Part shown: positions 1 to 6,219 of the stretch, in pieces
How positions within the stretch are numbered: the stretch's first letter is position 1
Layout of the letters: each line of letters opens with the position of its first letter
Source of the DNA: an uncultured Bacilli bacterium
GTDB lineage: Bacteria > Bacillota_I > Bacilli_A > RF39 > UBA660
Assembly: GCA_947629125.1 (NCBI GenBank)
Contig: CANRCO010000049.1
Coordinates: 1 to 8,679 of the forward strand
Reading direction: 5' to 3'
DNA: 8,679 bases
Position numbers and translations under genes: made by a program
The notes under the pieces: model-generated
What the model saw: only the letters and a program-made list of their open reading frames with translations
What the model was told of the DNA's origin: nothing
Databases searched by the model: none

Positions 1-76
1 TTTACATTTATCTTTCCTTTTTTCCCCTCCCTCCTTTTATTTTATTCTTTTCCCTTCCCTTTTATTCCTCCCCCCC
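1..76 (-). other. Purine-rich low-complexity tract downstream of rplQ terminator
   Basis: The plus strand from 1 to 76 contains no G and only six A residues (4, 6, 10, 39, 44, 64). Read in the direction of the operon it is therefore an almost pure A/G tract. It includes a run of seven G (70-76), two GGG runs (52-54 and 57-59), a GGG run (29-31) and a GGGG run (24-27). It also holds several Shine-Dalgarno-like pieces of the GGAGG/AAGGA kind. I see no open reading frame: the one ATG on the minus strand (7-5) is followed at once by TAA. The tract lies after the rplQ terminator and runs to the window edge. It could be a leader or spacer of the next gene, a structured G-rich element, or a contig-end artefact. 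No function can be assigned. Confidence 0.6.
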
Positions 77-78
77 AC

Positions 79-104
79 AAAAAAAATACACTCTATGTGT
101 ATTT
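79..104 (-). terminator. Intrinsic (rho-independent) terminator of the operon, after rplQ
   Basis: On the minus strand, six bases after the rplQ stop codon, there is an 8-bp inverted repeat. Bases 104-97 (AAATACAC) pair with 91-84 (GTGTATTT) around a 5-base loop, and an unbroken T tract continues to base 79. Stem, short loop and T tract have the form of an intrinsic terminator at the expected end of the alpha operon. The stem has only three G-C pairs, so it may be leaky. The weak stem is the main reason for reduced confidence. Confidence 0.75.
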
Positions 105-110
105 CTTCCT

Positions 111-452
111 CTATTTTACTAGTTCAATTCGAACTTCTAACGCATCGTCACCTCTACGTTCCTTTAATTTGATAATTCTAGTATAACCACCATTTCTATC
201 TTTATAACGAGGAACTAATTCATCAAATACTTTTTTCATAACGGTTTTATCATTATGACAAAAAGCTAATAATTTACGACGTGCTACTAAAGTACCTCTT
301 TTTCCATAAGTAATCATCTTATCAGCAAATTTTCTTATTTCTTTAGCTCTTGCTTCAGTTGTTACAATATACTCATTTTTTAGAAGTTCTTTAGTTTGTG
401 TTCTAAGTAAACTTAATCTTTGTCTAGATTCTTTTCCTAATTTATTATACAT
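111..452 (-). CDS. rplQ: 50S ribosomal protein L17 (bL17)
   Basis: Structural protein of the large ribosomal subunit, near the peptide exit side. The 113-residue product has the family's N-terminal KLG...R...LLR pattern (from residue 4), the TTEARAKEIRKFADKMIT segment (about 31-48), the GKRG...ARR turn (about 50-59) and the late GGYTRI motif (about 88-93) before an acidic, basic-mixed C-terminus ending in IELVK. Length is at the short end of the bacterial range of about 115-125. The ATG at 452 follows an AAGGAGTG ribosome binding site that overlaps the rpoA TAA stop, so coupling to rpoA is likely. It is the last gene of the operon, with the TAG stop directly before the terminator, as in Bacillus where rplQ closes the alpha operon. 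Confidence 0.97.
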   Translation of the reverse strand: MYNKLGKESRQRLSLLRTQTKELLKNEYIVTTEARAKEIRKFADKMITYGKRGTLVARRKLLAFCHNDKTVMKKVFDELVPRYKDRNGGYTRIIKLKERRGDDALEVRIELVK

Positions 453-465
453 TTTTTAACACTCC

Positions 466-1410
466 TTAATCGCGAAATTTAAGTCCCATTTCATGTACTT
501 TATCAATAACTTCTTTTAATGATTTCTTACCTAAATTTCTAATTTTTGTTACTTCTATTTCTTTCTTAGCAATTAAATCTTGCATAGTATGAATTCCTGC
601 TCTTTTTAAACAATTATATGCTCTAACTGAGAATTCAATTTCTTCAATTGGAGTTTCTAATGTTTTAGTAATTGTATCAACTTTCTTTTCAGACATTATA
701 CCAGAAATATTACTAATAGCATTTAAATCACTAATTATATTAAAATGTTCAATTAATATTTTAGCAGATAAAGCCATAGCTTCTTGAGGAGTTAAGCTAC
801 CATTTGTAGTTATCTCCATAATTAACTTATCATAATTTTCATTTTGACCAACACGTGTATCTTCAACTTCAAATTTTACTAATTCAATTGGAGAATATGA
901 AGAATCAACTGCTATATAACCAGCTTTACCTTCGGTATAAATCTTTTTATTTTCTTTAGCATCAACATAGCCACGACCATTACTAATAATTATTTCCATA
1001 TCAATTTTACCATCTTTTACAAGATTACATAAAACTAAATCAGGATTAATAACTTCAATATCAGCGTCTTTTTCAATATCAGCTGCAGTCACTGGTCCTT
1101 CAGTATTTTTGCTTAATCTTAAAATTTTATCATTATCAGAATAATTTTTAATCACTAATTTTTTTAAAGCTAAAACAATACTAGTTACATCTTCAACTAC
1201 ACCATCAATTTTTTGAAATTCATGCAATACGCCATCAATTTTAACAGCAGTAACTGCACTACCAGGTAAACTAGATAACATTACCCTTCTTAGAGCATTA
1301 CCTATTGTTGTACCAAATCCTCTTTCTAATGGTTCTAATACAAATTTTCCAAAATTGGAACTTTCTGAAAATTCTACAATTTTATATACTGGTTTTTCAA
1401 AATTTAACAT
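466..1410 (-). CDS. rpoA: DNA-directed RNA polymerase subunit alpha
   Basis: Alpha subunit of RNA polymerase. Its dimer nucleates assembly of the enzyme, and its C-terminal domain contacts UP-element DNA and activators. The 314-residue product is the same size as the Bacillus protein. The N-terminal dimerisation/assembly domain (about 1-230) shows the hallmark LERGFGTTIGNALRRVMLSS segment (28-47), followed by IDGVLHEF and the DTRVGQNENYDKL stretch (184-196). A short linker leads to the C-terminal domain (about 250-314) with SVRAYNCLKRAGI (261-273, containing the DNA-contacting Arg 263) and RNLGKKSL (291-298). The ATG at 1410 has an upstream GAAGGG site, and the gap to rpsK is 19 bases. Stop is TAA. 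No irregularity seen. Confidence 0.99.
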   Translation of the reverse strand: MLNFEKPVYKIVEFSESSNFGKFVLEPLERGFGTTIGNALRRVMLSSLPGSAVTAVKIDGVLHEFQKIDGVVEDVTSIVLALKKLVIKNYSDNDKILRLSKNTEGPVTAADIEKDADIEVINPDLVLCNLVKDGKIDMEIIISNGRGYVDAKENKKIYTEGKAGYIAVDSSYSPIELVKFEVEDTRVGQNENYDKLIMEITTNGSLTPQEAMALSAKILIEHFNIISDLNAISNISGIMSEKKVDTITKTLETPIEEIEFSVRAYNCLKRAGIHTMQDLIAKKEIEVTKIRNLGKKSLKEVIDKVHEMGLKFRD

Positions 1411-1429
1411 TTATTACCCTTCTTTCAAA

Positions 1430-1816
1430 TTAATTTCTTGGACGTTTAGGAGGACGACAACCATTATGTGGAATAGGAGTTTCATCATTTATTGATGTAA
1501 TTTCTATTCCTGCAGTTTGTAAAGATCTAATTGCATTTTCTCTTCCAGGACCTAAACCTTTAACAACAACATCAACTTTTCTAACACCTTGTTCTACTGC
1601 AGCTTGAGCAGCTTTTTCACCAGCTATTTGAGCAGCAAAAGGGGTTTTTTTCTTACTTCCTTTATATCCGATAGAACCTGAAGAAGCCCAGCTTATTGCA
1701 TTTCCATCTTTATCGCTAATAGTTACAATAGTATTATTATAAGTTGAATGGATATGAGCTACAGCTTCTGGAATATTCTTTTTAACTTTTCTTTTTCTTC
1801 TATTATATCCTGCCAT
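1430..1816 (-). CDS. rpsK: 30S ribosomal protein S11 (uS11)
   Basis: Small-subunit platform protein near the mRNA exit/E-site side, partner of S18 and S21. The 128-residue product has the conserved A-x-HI-x-STYNNTIVTI-x-D segment (about 20-36), the KGSKKKTPFAAQ block (about 52-63), GLGPGREN-AIRSL (about 87-99) and the C-terminal DETPIPHNGCRPPKRPR signature. Length is normal for the family (about 128-130). The ATG at 1816 is preceded by TAGGAGAT, in which the first three bases are the rpsM TAG stop, so rpsM and rpsK are probably translationally coupled. Tryptophan (WASSG) is encoded by TGG. rpoA follows 19 bases later. Confidence 0.98.
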   Translation of the reverse strand: MAGYNRRKRKVKKNIPEAVAHIHSTYNNTIVTISDKDGNAISWASSGSIGYKGSKKKTPFAAQIAGEKAAQAAVEQGVRKVDVVVKGLGPGRENAIRSLQTAGIEITSINDETPIPHNGCRPPKRPRN

Positions 1817-1826
1817 TATTTATCTC

Positions 1827-2201
1827 CTACTTTCCAGCCTTTTTCTTGTTAGCTACTACTTTTCCTTTACCTTTACGAGTTTTAGCATTTCTATTTGTTC
1901 TTTGTCCACGTACAGGTAAACCTTTTTTATGTCTTACACCTTGATAACAATTTATTTCCATTTTATTTTTAATACTTAATTGAACATCACGACGTAAATC
2001 ACCTTCAACTACATATTTGTCTACTTCTTTACGTAGTTTTGCAATTTCATCTTCTGTTAAATCTTTTATTTTTTTAGTAGAATCTACTTTAGCATCATCA
2101 CAAATTGTTTTTGCTAAATTTCTACCAATACCATATATTGCAGTTAAACCAATAACTGTATGTTTTTCTCCTGGTAATTCAATATTTTTAATTCTAGCCA
2201 T
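1827..2201 (-). CDS. rpsM: 30S ribosomal protein S13 (uS13)
   Basis: Head protein of the 30S subunit that contacts 16S rRNA, P-site tRNA and the 50S bridge. The 124-residue product begins MARIKNIELPG, has the helix-hairpin-helix-like IYGIGRNLAKTI segment (about 23-34), the DLRRDVQ stretch (about 68-74) and the strongly conserved INCYQGVRHKKGLPVRGQRT block (83-102). It ends in a basic tail with the VANKKK motif. Length matches the family (about 118-125). The ATG at 2201 has a textbook AGGAGG site at 2204-2209 and an 11-base gap to rpmJ. Stop is TAG. The place between rpmJ and rpsK is the normal one. Confidence 0.98.
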   Translation of the reverse strand: MARIKNIELPGEKHTVIGLTAIYGIGRNLAKTICDDAKVDSTKKIKDLTEDEIAKLRKEVDKYVVEGDLRRDVQLSIKNKMEINCYQGVRHKKGLPVRGQRTNRNAKTRKGKGKVVANKKKAGK

Positions 2202-2212
2202 AATTCCTCCTA

Positions 2213-2326
2213 TTAACCTTGTTTTTGTTTATGTTTTGGATTTTTACAAATCACCATAACTTTTCCTTTTCTTTTTATAATTTTGCAGTCCTTACACATC
2301 GGTTTTACTGATGGTCTTACTTTCAT
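2213..2326 (-). CDS. rpmJ: 50S ribosomal protein L36 (bL36), zinc-binding form
   Basis: Smallest large-subunit protein. I translated it by hand from the ATG at 2326 to the TAA at 2213: 37 residues, the standard length. It starts MKVRPSVKPMCKDCK and ends NPKHKQKQG, nearly identical in pattern to the Bacillus protein. The zinc ligands are complete (Cys11, Cys14, Cys27, His32), so this is the zinc-containing C+ type and not the zinc-free paralog. A GGAGG site (2334-2338) lies 7 bases before the start and abuts the infA TAA stop. The order infA-rpmJ-rpsM is the canonical one in Firmicutes. Confidence 0.98.
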   Translation of the reverse strand: MKVRPSVKPMCKDCKIIKRKGKVMVICKNPKHKQKQG

Positions 2327-2339
2327 TTTCTTACCTCCA

Positions 2340-2594
2340 TTATCTTTTATTCCATATAATACGCCCACGTGTTAAATCATAAGGCGATAATTCTACTATT
2401 ACTGTATCACCTGGTAAAATACGAATTGTATTTACTCGCATTTTACCAGAAACGTAGGCTTCTACAGTATAACCATTTTTTAATTCAACAACATATTTCA
2501 TACCTTTTAAAACTTCGATTACTTTACCTTCAACCTCAAGTTTTTCTTCTTTATTTGAAGTAGTATTATTTTTTGAATTTTTATTTTTCGCCAT
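2340..2594 (-). CDS. infA: Translation initiation factor IF-1, with N-terminal extension
   Basis: IF-1 binds the 30S A site during initiation and stabilises IF-2 and IF-3 binding. The product is 84 residues, against about 72 usual. The OB-fold body (about 19-84) is clear: LEVEGKVIEVLKG, KNGYTVEAYVSGKMR, IRILPGDTV and the terminal VELSPYDLTRGRI signature. The extra residues are all at the N-terminus, where a lysine/asparagine/serine/threonine-rich stretch (about 4-18) replaces the usual few residues between MAK and the first strand. The ATG at 2594 lies 2 bases after the map TAA, and AGGAG (2604-2608) is 9 bases upstream, inside the map coding end. No internal ATG gives a standard-length protein with its own site, so the long form is probably real. 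Confidence 0.97.
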   Translation of the reverse strand: MAKNKNSKNNTTSNKEEKLEVEGKVIEVLKGMKYVVELKNGYTVEAYVSGKMRVNTIRILPGDTVIVELSPYDLTRGRIIWNKR

Positions 2595-2595
2595 T

Positions 2596-3345
2596 TTATC
2601 TATCTCCTGTTAAAATTTGATAACCATTTTCTGTTACAACAACTGTATGTTCGAAATGTGCTGATTTAGAACCATCTTCAGTTTTAATAGTCCAATCATT
2701 ATCATCTAAATATACATATCTTTTGCCTAAATTAAGCATTGGTTCAACAGCAATAACCATACCTTTTTTCAAAATAACTCCAGTATGTCTTTTACCATAA
2801 TTTGGTACATTGGGATCTTCATGAATATCAGTACCTACTCCATGACCAACTAGTTCTTCTACAACGCTTAAATTATGTCTATGAGCATATGCTTCTATAG
2901 CAAAGCCAATATCGCCGATTCTATTTCCTGGTTTAATTTGAGATAAACCTTCATATAAAGCATTTTCTGTTTCAGTAACTAGTTTTTTTACATCAGCATC
3001 AACTTCTCCAACAATATAAGTATTAGCTGAATCAGAATGATAACCTTTGTATTCTACTCCAATGTCTATTGAAACAATATCTTTATCTTTTATTTTCCGA
3101 GAACTGGGAATACCATGAACAACTTCATCATTTATAGAAACACATATACTTGCGGGAAAGCCTTCATAATTCAGAAACGAAGGAGTACAACCTTGAGAAA
3201 TAATAAAATCATGTGCTATTTTATCTAATTGTTTGGTTGTTACTCCAACCTTAATTGAATTTTTGACTAATTGATGAGTTAAATAGTTAATATAACCAGC
3301 ATGTTCCATTAGTTCTATTTCTCGATCACTTTTAATACTAATCAT
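2596..3345 (-). CDS. map: Methionine aminopeptidase, type I
   Basis: Removes the initiator methionine from nascent proteins after deformylation; a cytosolic metalloenzyme of the pita-bread fold. From the ATG at 3345 the protein is 249 residues, close to the Bacillus length (248). All five metal ligands are visible: Asp94 and Asp105 in SIDIG...GYHSDS, His168 in VGHGVG, Glu201 in VEPMLN and Glu232 in FEHTVVV. Substrate-contacting His77 (VVHGIP) and His175 are also present. I chose 3345 over the in-frame ATG at 3357 because it gives the family start (MISIKSDREIELM), follows the adk stop by one base, and has a GAGGG site 5 bases upstream. The 3357 start would overlap adk and lacks a strong site. 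The usual adk-map-infA order holds. Confidence 0.97.
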   Translation of the reverse strand: MISIKSDREIELMEHAGYINYLTHQLVKNSIKVGVTTKQLDKIAHDFIISQGCTPSFLNYEGFPASICVSINDEVVHGIPSSRKIKDKDIVSIDIGVEYKGYHSDSANTYIVGEVDADVKKLVTETENALYEGLSQIKPGNRIGDIGFAIEAYAHRHNLSVVEELVGHGVGTDIHEDPNVPNYGKRHTGVILKKGMVIAVEPMLNLGKRYVYLDDNDWTIKTEDGSKSAHFEHTVVVTENGYQILTGDR

Positions 3346-3346
3346 T

Positions 3347-3997
3347 TTATCCCTCATTTAACTCTTTAATTATATCACAAAAAATTTCTTCATCAGATTT
3401 TTCTGCATTAATTTCTTTTAATATATTTAAACTTTTATAATATTCTATTATAGAAGATATTTCGTTTAAATAATTTTCAAATCTCTTTTTAAACGATTTT
3501 TCATTATCATCACTTCGAGATATAAGTTCACTATTACATTTATCACATATATTAGGAACTTTAGGTTTTAAATTTGAAAAATATTTATTATAAGTTTTAT
3601 TGCACTCCGGACAAACAAGACGACCTAAAGATCTTTTCATTGCAATATCTTCTTTTACATCTAAATAAATTACACAATAATCTTTAATATTCAAATCATT
3701 AAATATTTGGGTTAAAGCCTTAGCTTGACTAATAGTTCGAGGAAAGCCATCTAAAATAAAAGGCTTATTTATATCAGTTAAAGTATCTTTAATTAAAGCT
3801 ATCATTATATCATCACTAACAAAATGTCCTTGTGACATAATTTCTTTAACTTGTAATCCTAATTGTGTTTTATCTTTTATTGCTTTTCTTAAAATATCAC
3901 CAGTTGAAATATGAATGTATTTATATTTTTCATGTAATTTTTGACTTTGAGTTCCTTTCCCCGCAGCCGGCGGAGCAATAAATATTACATTTTTCAT
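3347..3997 (-). CDS. adk: Adenylate kinase, zinc-binding LID, variant P-loop
   Basis: Catalyses ATP + AMP = 2 ADP in the cytosol. The 216-residue product is a full-length long-form enzyme. Domains: P-loop at 8-16, AMP-binding region with STGDILR (31-37) and LDGFPRT (82-88), LID domain with four zinc-ligand cysteines (Cys129, Cys132, Cys151, Cys154), then RSDD (161-164) and Arg172. The P-loop is unusual: APPAAGKGT where the family consensus is GxPGAGKGT, so two glycines are alanine while the catalytic Lys14 and the GKGT core remain. The DNA coding this loop is a GC-rich patch unlike the rest of the gene. The ATG overlaps the secY TGA by 4 bases (ATGA), with an AAAAAGG site 5 bases upstream, implying coupled translation. 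Confidence 0.97.
   Translation of the reverse strand: MKNVIFIAPPAAGKGTQSQKLHEKYKYIHISTGDILRKAIKDKTQLGLQVKEIMSQGHFVSDDIMIALIKDTLTDINKPFILDGFPRTISQAKALTQIFNDLNIKDYCVIYLDVKEDIAMKRSLGRLVCPECNKTYNKYFSNLKPKVPNICDKCNSELISRSDDNEKSFKKRFENYLNEISSIIEYYKSLNILKEINAEKSDEEIFCDIIKELNEG
3351..3355 (-). promoter_or_regulatory. Ribosome binding site that decides the map start
   Basis: GAGGG on the minus strand, 5 bases before the ATG at 3345. It overlaps the first codons of the alternative reading from 3357, so the downstream ATG is the better start. Confidence 0.7.
3959..3975 (-). other. GC-rich hairpin-capable island in the 5' end of adk
   Basis: On the minus strand, CTCCGC (3975-3970) can pair with GCGGGG (3964-3959) around the loop CGGCT: six pairs, one of them G-U. 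The segment encodes the adk P-loop and starts 22 bases after the first base of the start codon. It is almost all G and C in an otherwise very AT-rich window. The pairing is seen in the sequence; any effect on translation is inference. Confidence 0.45.
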
Positions 3998-5259
3998 TTT
4001 AACCTTTTTCTTTTCATTGCATAGCTTCGACTTACTAAACTACTTTCGATTTGTTTGTAAGTTTCAATTGCTACACCTACAACGATTAATATACCAGTAC
4101 CTCCAATTGATGCAGTGCTTGATAGGGATGTAAATTTAGCAATCAATATTGGTAAACCAGATAATACTACTAAAAACAAACAACCAACAATTGTTAATCT
4201 ACCTAAACTTTTACTTATATAAGTTGTAGTTTCTTTTCCCGGACGAACACCAGGAATATAACCACCTCTTTGATTTAAATTTTTACTCATTTCTTCAGGA
4301 TTCATACTTAAGAATGTATAAAAATAACCAAAGAAAACAATTAATACCATATATAAGATAAACCCAGTTGTTGATGTATTAACAATATATTTATTAACAA
4401 AATCTATAGCATGTTGATTTTTAGTTAAAGTAACAATAGTTGCCGGTATAGTAGTTACAATTGAAGCAAAGATTACTGGCATTACTCCAGCAGAATTTAT
4501 TTTAATTGGTAAATAATTTTGTTCTTTACCATACATACTATTAGTTCGATTAGCATGTTGAATTGGAATTCGTCTTTCAGCAAGTTGAACCCAAATTATT
4601 CCAACAATTACTAAAATATAAACTAAGACAAAAGCTCCAAATAGACCTATTCCAGCTATATTACTATAAGTACCAGCTGTTATAAAAGCAGTATAAGCTT
4701 CTTTAAAGACAGTTGGCATACTTAATGTAATACCTGCCATAATTAATAGTGATTGTCCATTACCTATTCCTTTTTGAGTAATTTGGTCGCCCATCCATAA
4801 TAGAAAGGCAGTACCAGCAGTCATAACTAAAGAAGTCTTTAGCATAACTATAATATCATTAGTATTTAAATAAAATATTGTCATTGCATAAGCTTGAACA
4901 AAAGCAATAATAATACCTAGATAACGAGTAATTTTATTTATTTTTTGTCTTCCAGTATAACCTTGTTCTTTTAATTCTTTAAAATAAGGAATTATATCCA
5001 TTTGCAATATTTGAGTAATAATGGAAGCTGTAATATAAGGCGAAACACCTAAAGCAAAAATTGAAAAGCTTCTTAAGCCGCCACCACTCATTAAATTGAA
5101 TATTTCTAAAAATCCTAATTCATCATAAACTACTGAAGCCCAAGGAATAGTTATTGTTGTTCCTAAACAAAATAGTCCTAAACAAGCTAATGTAAAATAT
5201 ATTCTTTTTCTTAAATCTTTATTTTCTTTTTTAAATATTTGGGCAATTTGATGAAACAA
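3994..5259 (-). CDS. secY: Preprotein translocase subunit SecY
   Basis: Channel-forming subunit of the Sec translocon in the cytoplasmic membrane, which moves unfolded preproteins with SecA and inserts membrane proteins. The 421-residue product has the expected series of about ten hydrophobic segments. Family marks include the plug/TM2 region GGGLRSFSIFALGVSPYITAS (59-79) with QMD (86-88), the GDQITQKGIGNGQS stretch (157-170), the cytoplasmic loop NPEEM...GGYIPGVRPG (320-341) and the final SIGGTGILIVVGVAIET segment (384-400). The start is TTG at 5259, immediately after the rplO TAA; an AGGTGA site lies 5 bases upstream and the N-terminus aligns with Bacillus SecY. The stop is TGA, evidence for genetic code 11. 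Confidence 0.98.
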   Translation of the reverse strand: MFHQIAQIFKKENKDLRKRIYFTLACLGLFCLGTTITIPWASVVYDELGFLEIFNLMSGGGLRSFSIFALGVSPYITASIITQILQMDIIPYFKELKEQGYTGRQKINKITRYLGIIIAFVQAYAMTIFYLNTNDIIVMLKTSLVMTAGTAFLLWMGDQITQKGIGNGQSLLIMAGITLSMPTVFKEAYTAFITAGTYSNIAGIGLFGAFVLVYILVIVGIIWVQLAERRIPIQHANRTNSMYGKEQNYLPIKINSAGVMPVIFASIVTTIPATIVTLTKNQHAIDFVNKYIVNTSTTGFILYMVLIVFFGYFYTFLSMNPEEMSKNLNQRGGYIPGVRPGKETTTYISKSLGRLTIVGCLFLVVLSGLPILIAKFTSLSSTASIGGTGILIVVGVAIETYKQIESSLVSRSYAMKRKRLK

Positions 5260-5703
5260 TTAAATCACCTCTGCTTTTCCGCCAGCACTTTCTATTTTAG
5301 TAACTGCAGTACTAGAAAATCTATGTGCCTTAATAACAATTTTCTTTTCTAAATTACCAGTACCTAAAACTTTTACACCACTTAATTGTTTTTTCAAAAT
5401 CCCTTTTTCTTTTAATAATTCTGGTGTAACTATATCACCGTCATTAAAATATCTATTTAAAGTAGTTAAATTGATAGTAGCATATTTTGTTTCAAATCTT
5501 TTATTATTAAATCCTCTTTTTGGTAATCTTCTATATAAAGGAGTTTGTCCTCCTTGAAACCAAGCTGAAATGCTACTTCCACTACGAGAATGTTGTCCTT
5601 TTTCTCCACGAGTAGCTGTTTTACCATGACCACTACCTGGACCAATTCCAACTCTTTTCTTTCTCTTAGTTTCTTTTGATTTTGGTAAACTTTCTAATCT
5701 CAT
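5260..5703 (-). CDS. rplO: 50S ribosomal protein L15 (uL15)
   Basis: Large-subunit protein, a late assembly component bound to 23S rRNA. From the ATG at 5703 the product is 147 residues, the family length. It begins MRLESLPKSKETKRKKRVG, followed by the glycine-rich GPGSGHGKTATRGEKGQ arm, the GGQTPLYRRLPKRGF signature (about 50-64), the VTPELL segment and the C-terminal SAGGKAEVI. A start further upstream at 5730 would overlap rpsE and add nine residues (MVRKLRSYK) not found in the family; the start at 5703 has GAGGAG 7 bases upstream. The gene follows rpsE with a one-base gap, where Bacillus has rpmD (L30). Its TAA is directly followed by the secY TTG. Confidence 0.98.
   Translation of the reverse strand: MRLESLPKSKETKRKKRVGIGPGSGHGKTATRGEKGQHSRSGSSISAWFQGGQTPLYRRLPKRGFNNKRFETKYATINLTTLNRYFNDGDIVTPELLKEKGILKKQLSGVKVLGTGNLEKKIVIKAHRFSSTAVTKIESAGGKAEVI
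5265..5270 (-). promoter_or_regulatory. Ribosome binding site that supports the TTG start of secY
   Basis: AGGTGA on the minus strand, 5 bases before the TTG at 5259. It lies inside the last codons of rplO (GAG-GTG-ATT). Good spacing, plus alignment of the resulting N-terminus with SecY, supports TTG as start although no ATG is close by. Confidence 0.8.
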
Positions 5704-5704
5704 T

Positions 5705-6208
5705 TTATAACTCCTCAACTTTCTTACCACGTAATGCAGCTATTTTAGCAGGAGTTCTTTGTACCATCAATGCTTCTAAAGTAGCTTTAGCAACATTTAC
5801 TTTTGTATTAGAACCTAATGATTTAGAAACTATATCTTTAACACCAGCAACTTCTAATACTGCCCGTGCTGAACCACCAGCAATAACTCCTGTACCTTCT
5901 TTTGCAGGTTTAATTAAAACTTGAGCTCGACCAACTTTACCAATAGCTTCATGAGGAACAGTTCTATTATCAATTAAAGCAATTTTAATAACATTTTTGT
6001 TAGCTACTTGAATAGCTTTTTTGATTGCTTCAGGTGCTTCATTAGCTTTACCAGAACCAATGCCAACTAGACCTTTACGGTTACCAACAACAACTGTTGC
6101 TGAAAATCTAAAATGTCTACCACCTTTAGTTACTTTAGTTACACGACTTAAAGAAATAACTTTTTCTTCAAGTAAACTTTTTCTTGTATCATTTTTTTGT
6201 TTTGGCAT
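5705..6208 (-). CDS. rpsE: 30S ribosomal protein S5 (uS5)
   Basis: Small-subunit protein at the mRNA entry side, involved in decoding accuracy and in the spectinomycin site. The 167-residue product (Bacillus: 166) has the N-terminal double-stranded RNA-binding domain with SRVTKVTKGGRHFRF (21-35, the spectinomycin-site loop around KGGR 28-31), then VGNRKGLVGIGSGKANEAPEA (41-61). The second domain carries EGTGVIAGGSARAVLEVAGV. No deletion is seen in the KGGR loop, so it looks like the wild-type form. The ATG at 6208 has an AAAGGAGG site overlapping the rplR TAA. The TAA stop is one base from rplO, leaving no room for rpmD. Confidence 0.98.
   Translation of the reverse strand: MPKQKNDTRKSLLEEKVISLSRVTKVTKGGRHFRFSATVVVGNRKGLVGIGSGKANEAPEAIKKAIQVANKNVIKIALIDNRTVPHEAIGKVGRAQVLIKPAKEGTGVIAGGSARAVLEVAGVKDIVSKSLGSNTKVNVAKATLEALMVQRTPAKIAALRGKKVEEL
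5711..5716 (-). promoter_or_regulatory. Ribosome binding site that decides the rplO start
   Basis: GAGGAG on the minus strand, 7 bases before the ATG at 5703 and inside the end of rpsE. It favours the 147-residue L15 over a reading from 5730 that overlaps rpsE. Confidence 0.8.
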
Positions 6209-6219
6209 AAAATCCTCCT

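Noticed and set aside
2017..2259. 80-codon open frame on the plus strand over rpsM
   Set aside because: Antisense shadow of S13 in AT-rich DNA; no family resemblance and it covers a clear conserved gene.
2369..2563. 64-codon plus-strand frame over infA
   Set aside because: Leucine/tyrosine-rich translation is the complement of the IF-1 gene; no ribosome binding site or family match.
3431..3480. Possible internal promoter within the adk 3' end (TATAAT-like box)
   Set aside because: The TATAAT at this place has a TTGAAA about 22 bases upstream, too far for a normal spacer, and such boxes occur by chance in AT-rich DNA.
3994..3996. Genetic code 4 (TGA read as tryptophan), given the low GC and missing rpmD
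   Set aside because: The secY frame ends with TGA at the expected C-terminus, in an ATGA overlap with adk, and the tryptophan codons I checked in rpsK and infA are TGG.
5466..5651. 61-codon minus-strand frame inside rplO
   Set aside because: Out-of-frame shadow of L15; the translation resembles a frame-shifted ribosomal protein.
5704..5730. Longer L15 beginning at 5730
   Set aside because: Adds nine residues not in the family and overlaps rpsE; the ATG at 5703 has its own well-placed binding site.
5676..5924. 82-codon plus-strand frame over rpsE
   Set aside because: Antisense shadow of S5, no recognisable domain.
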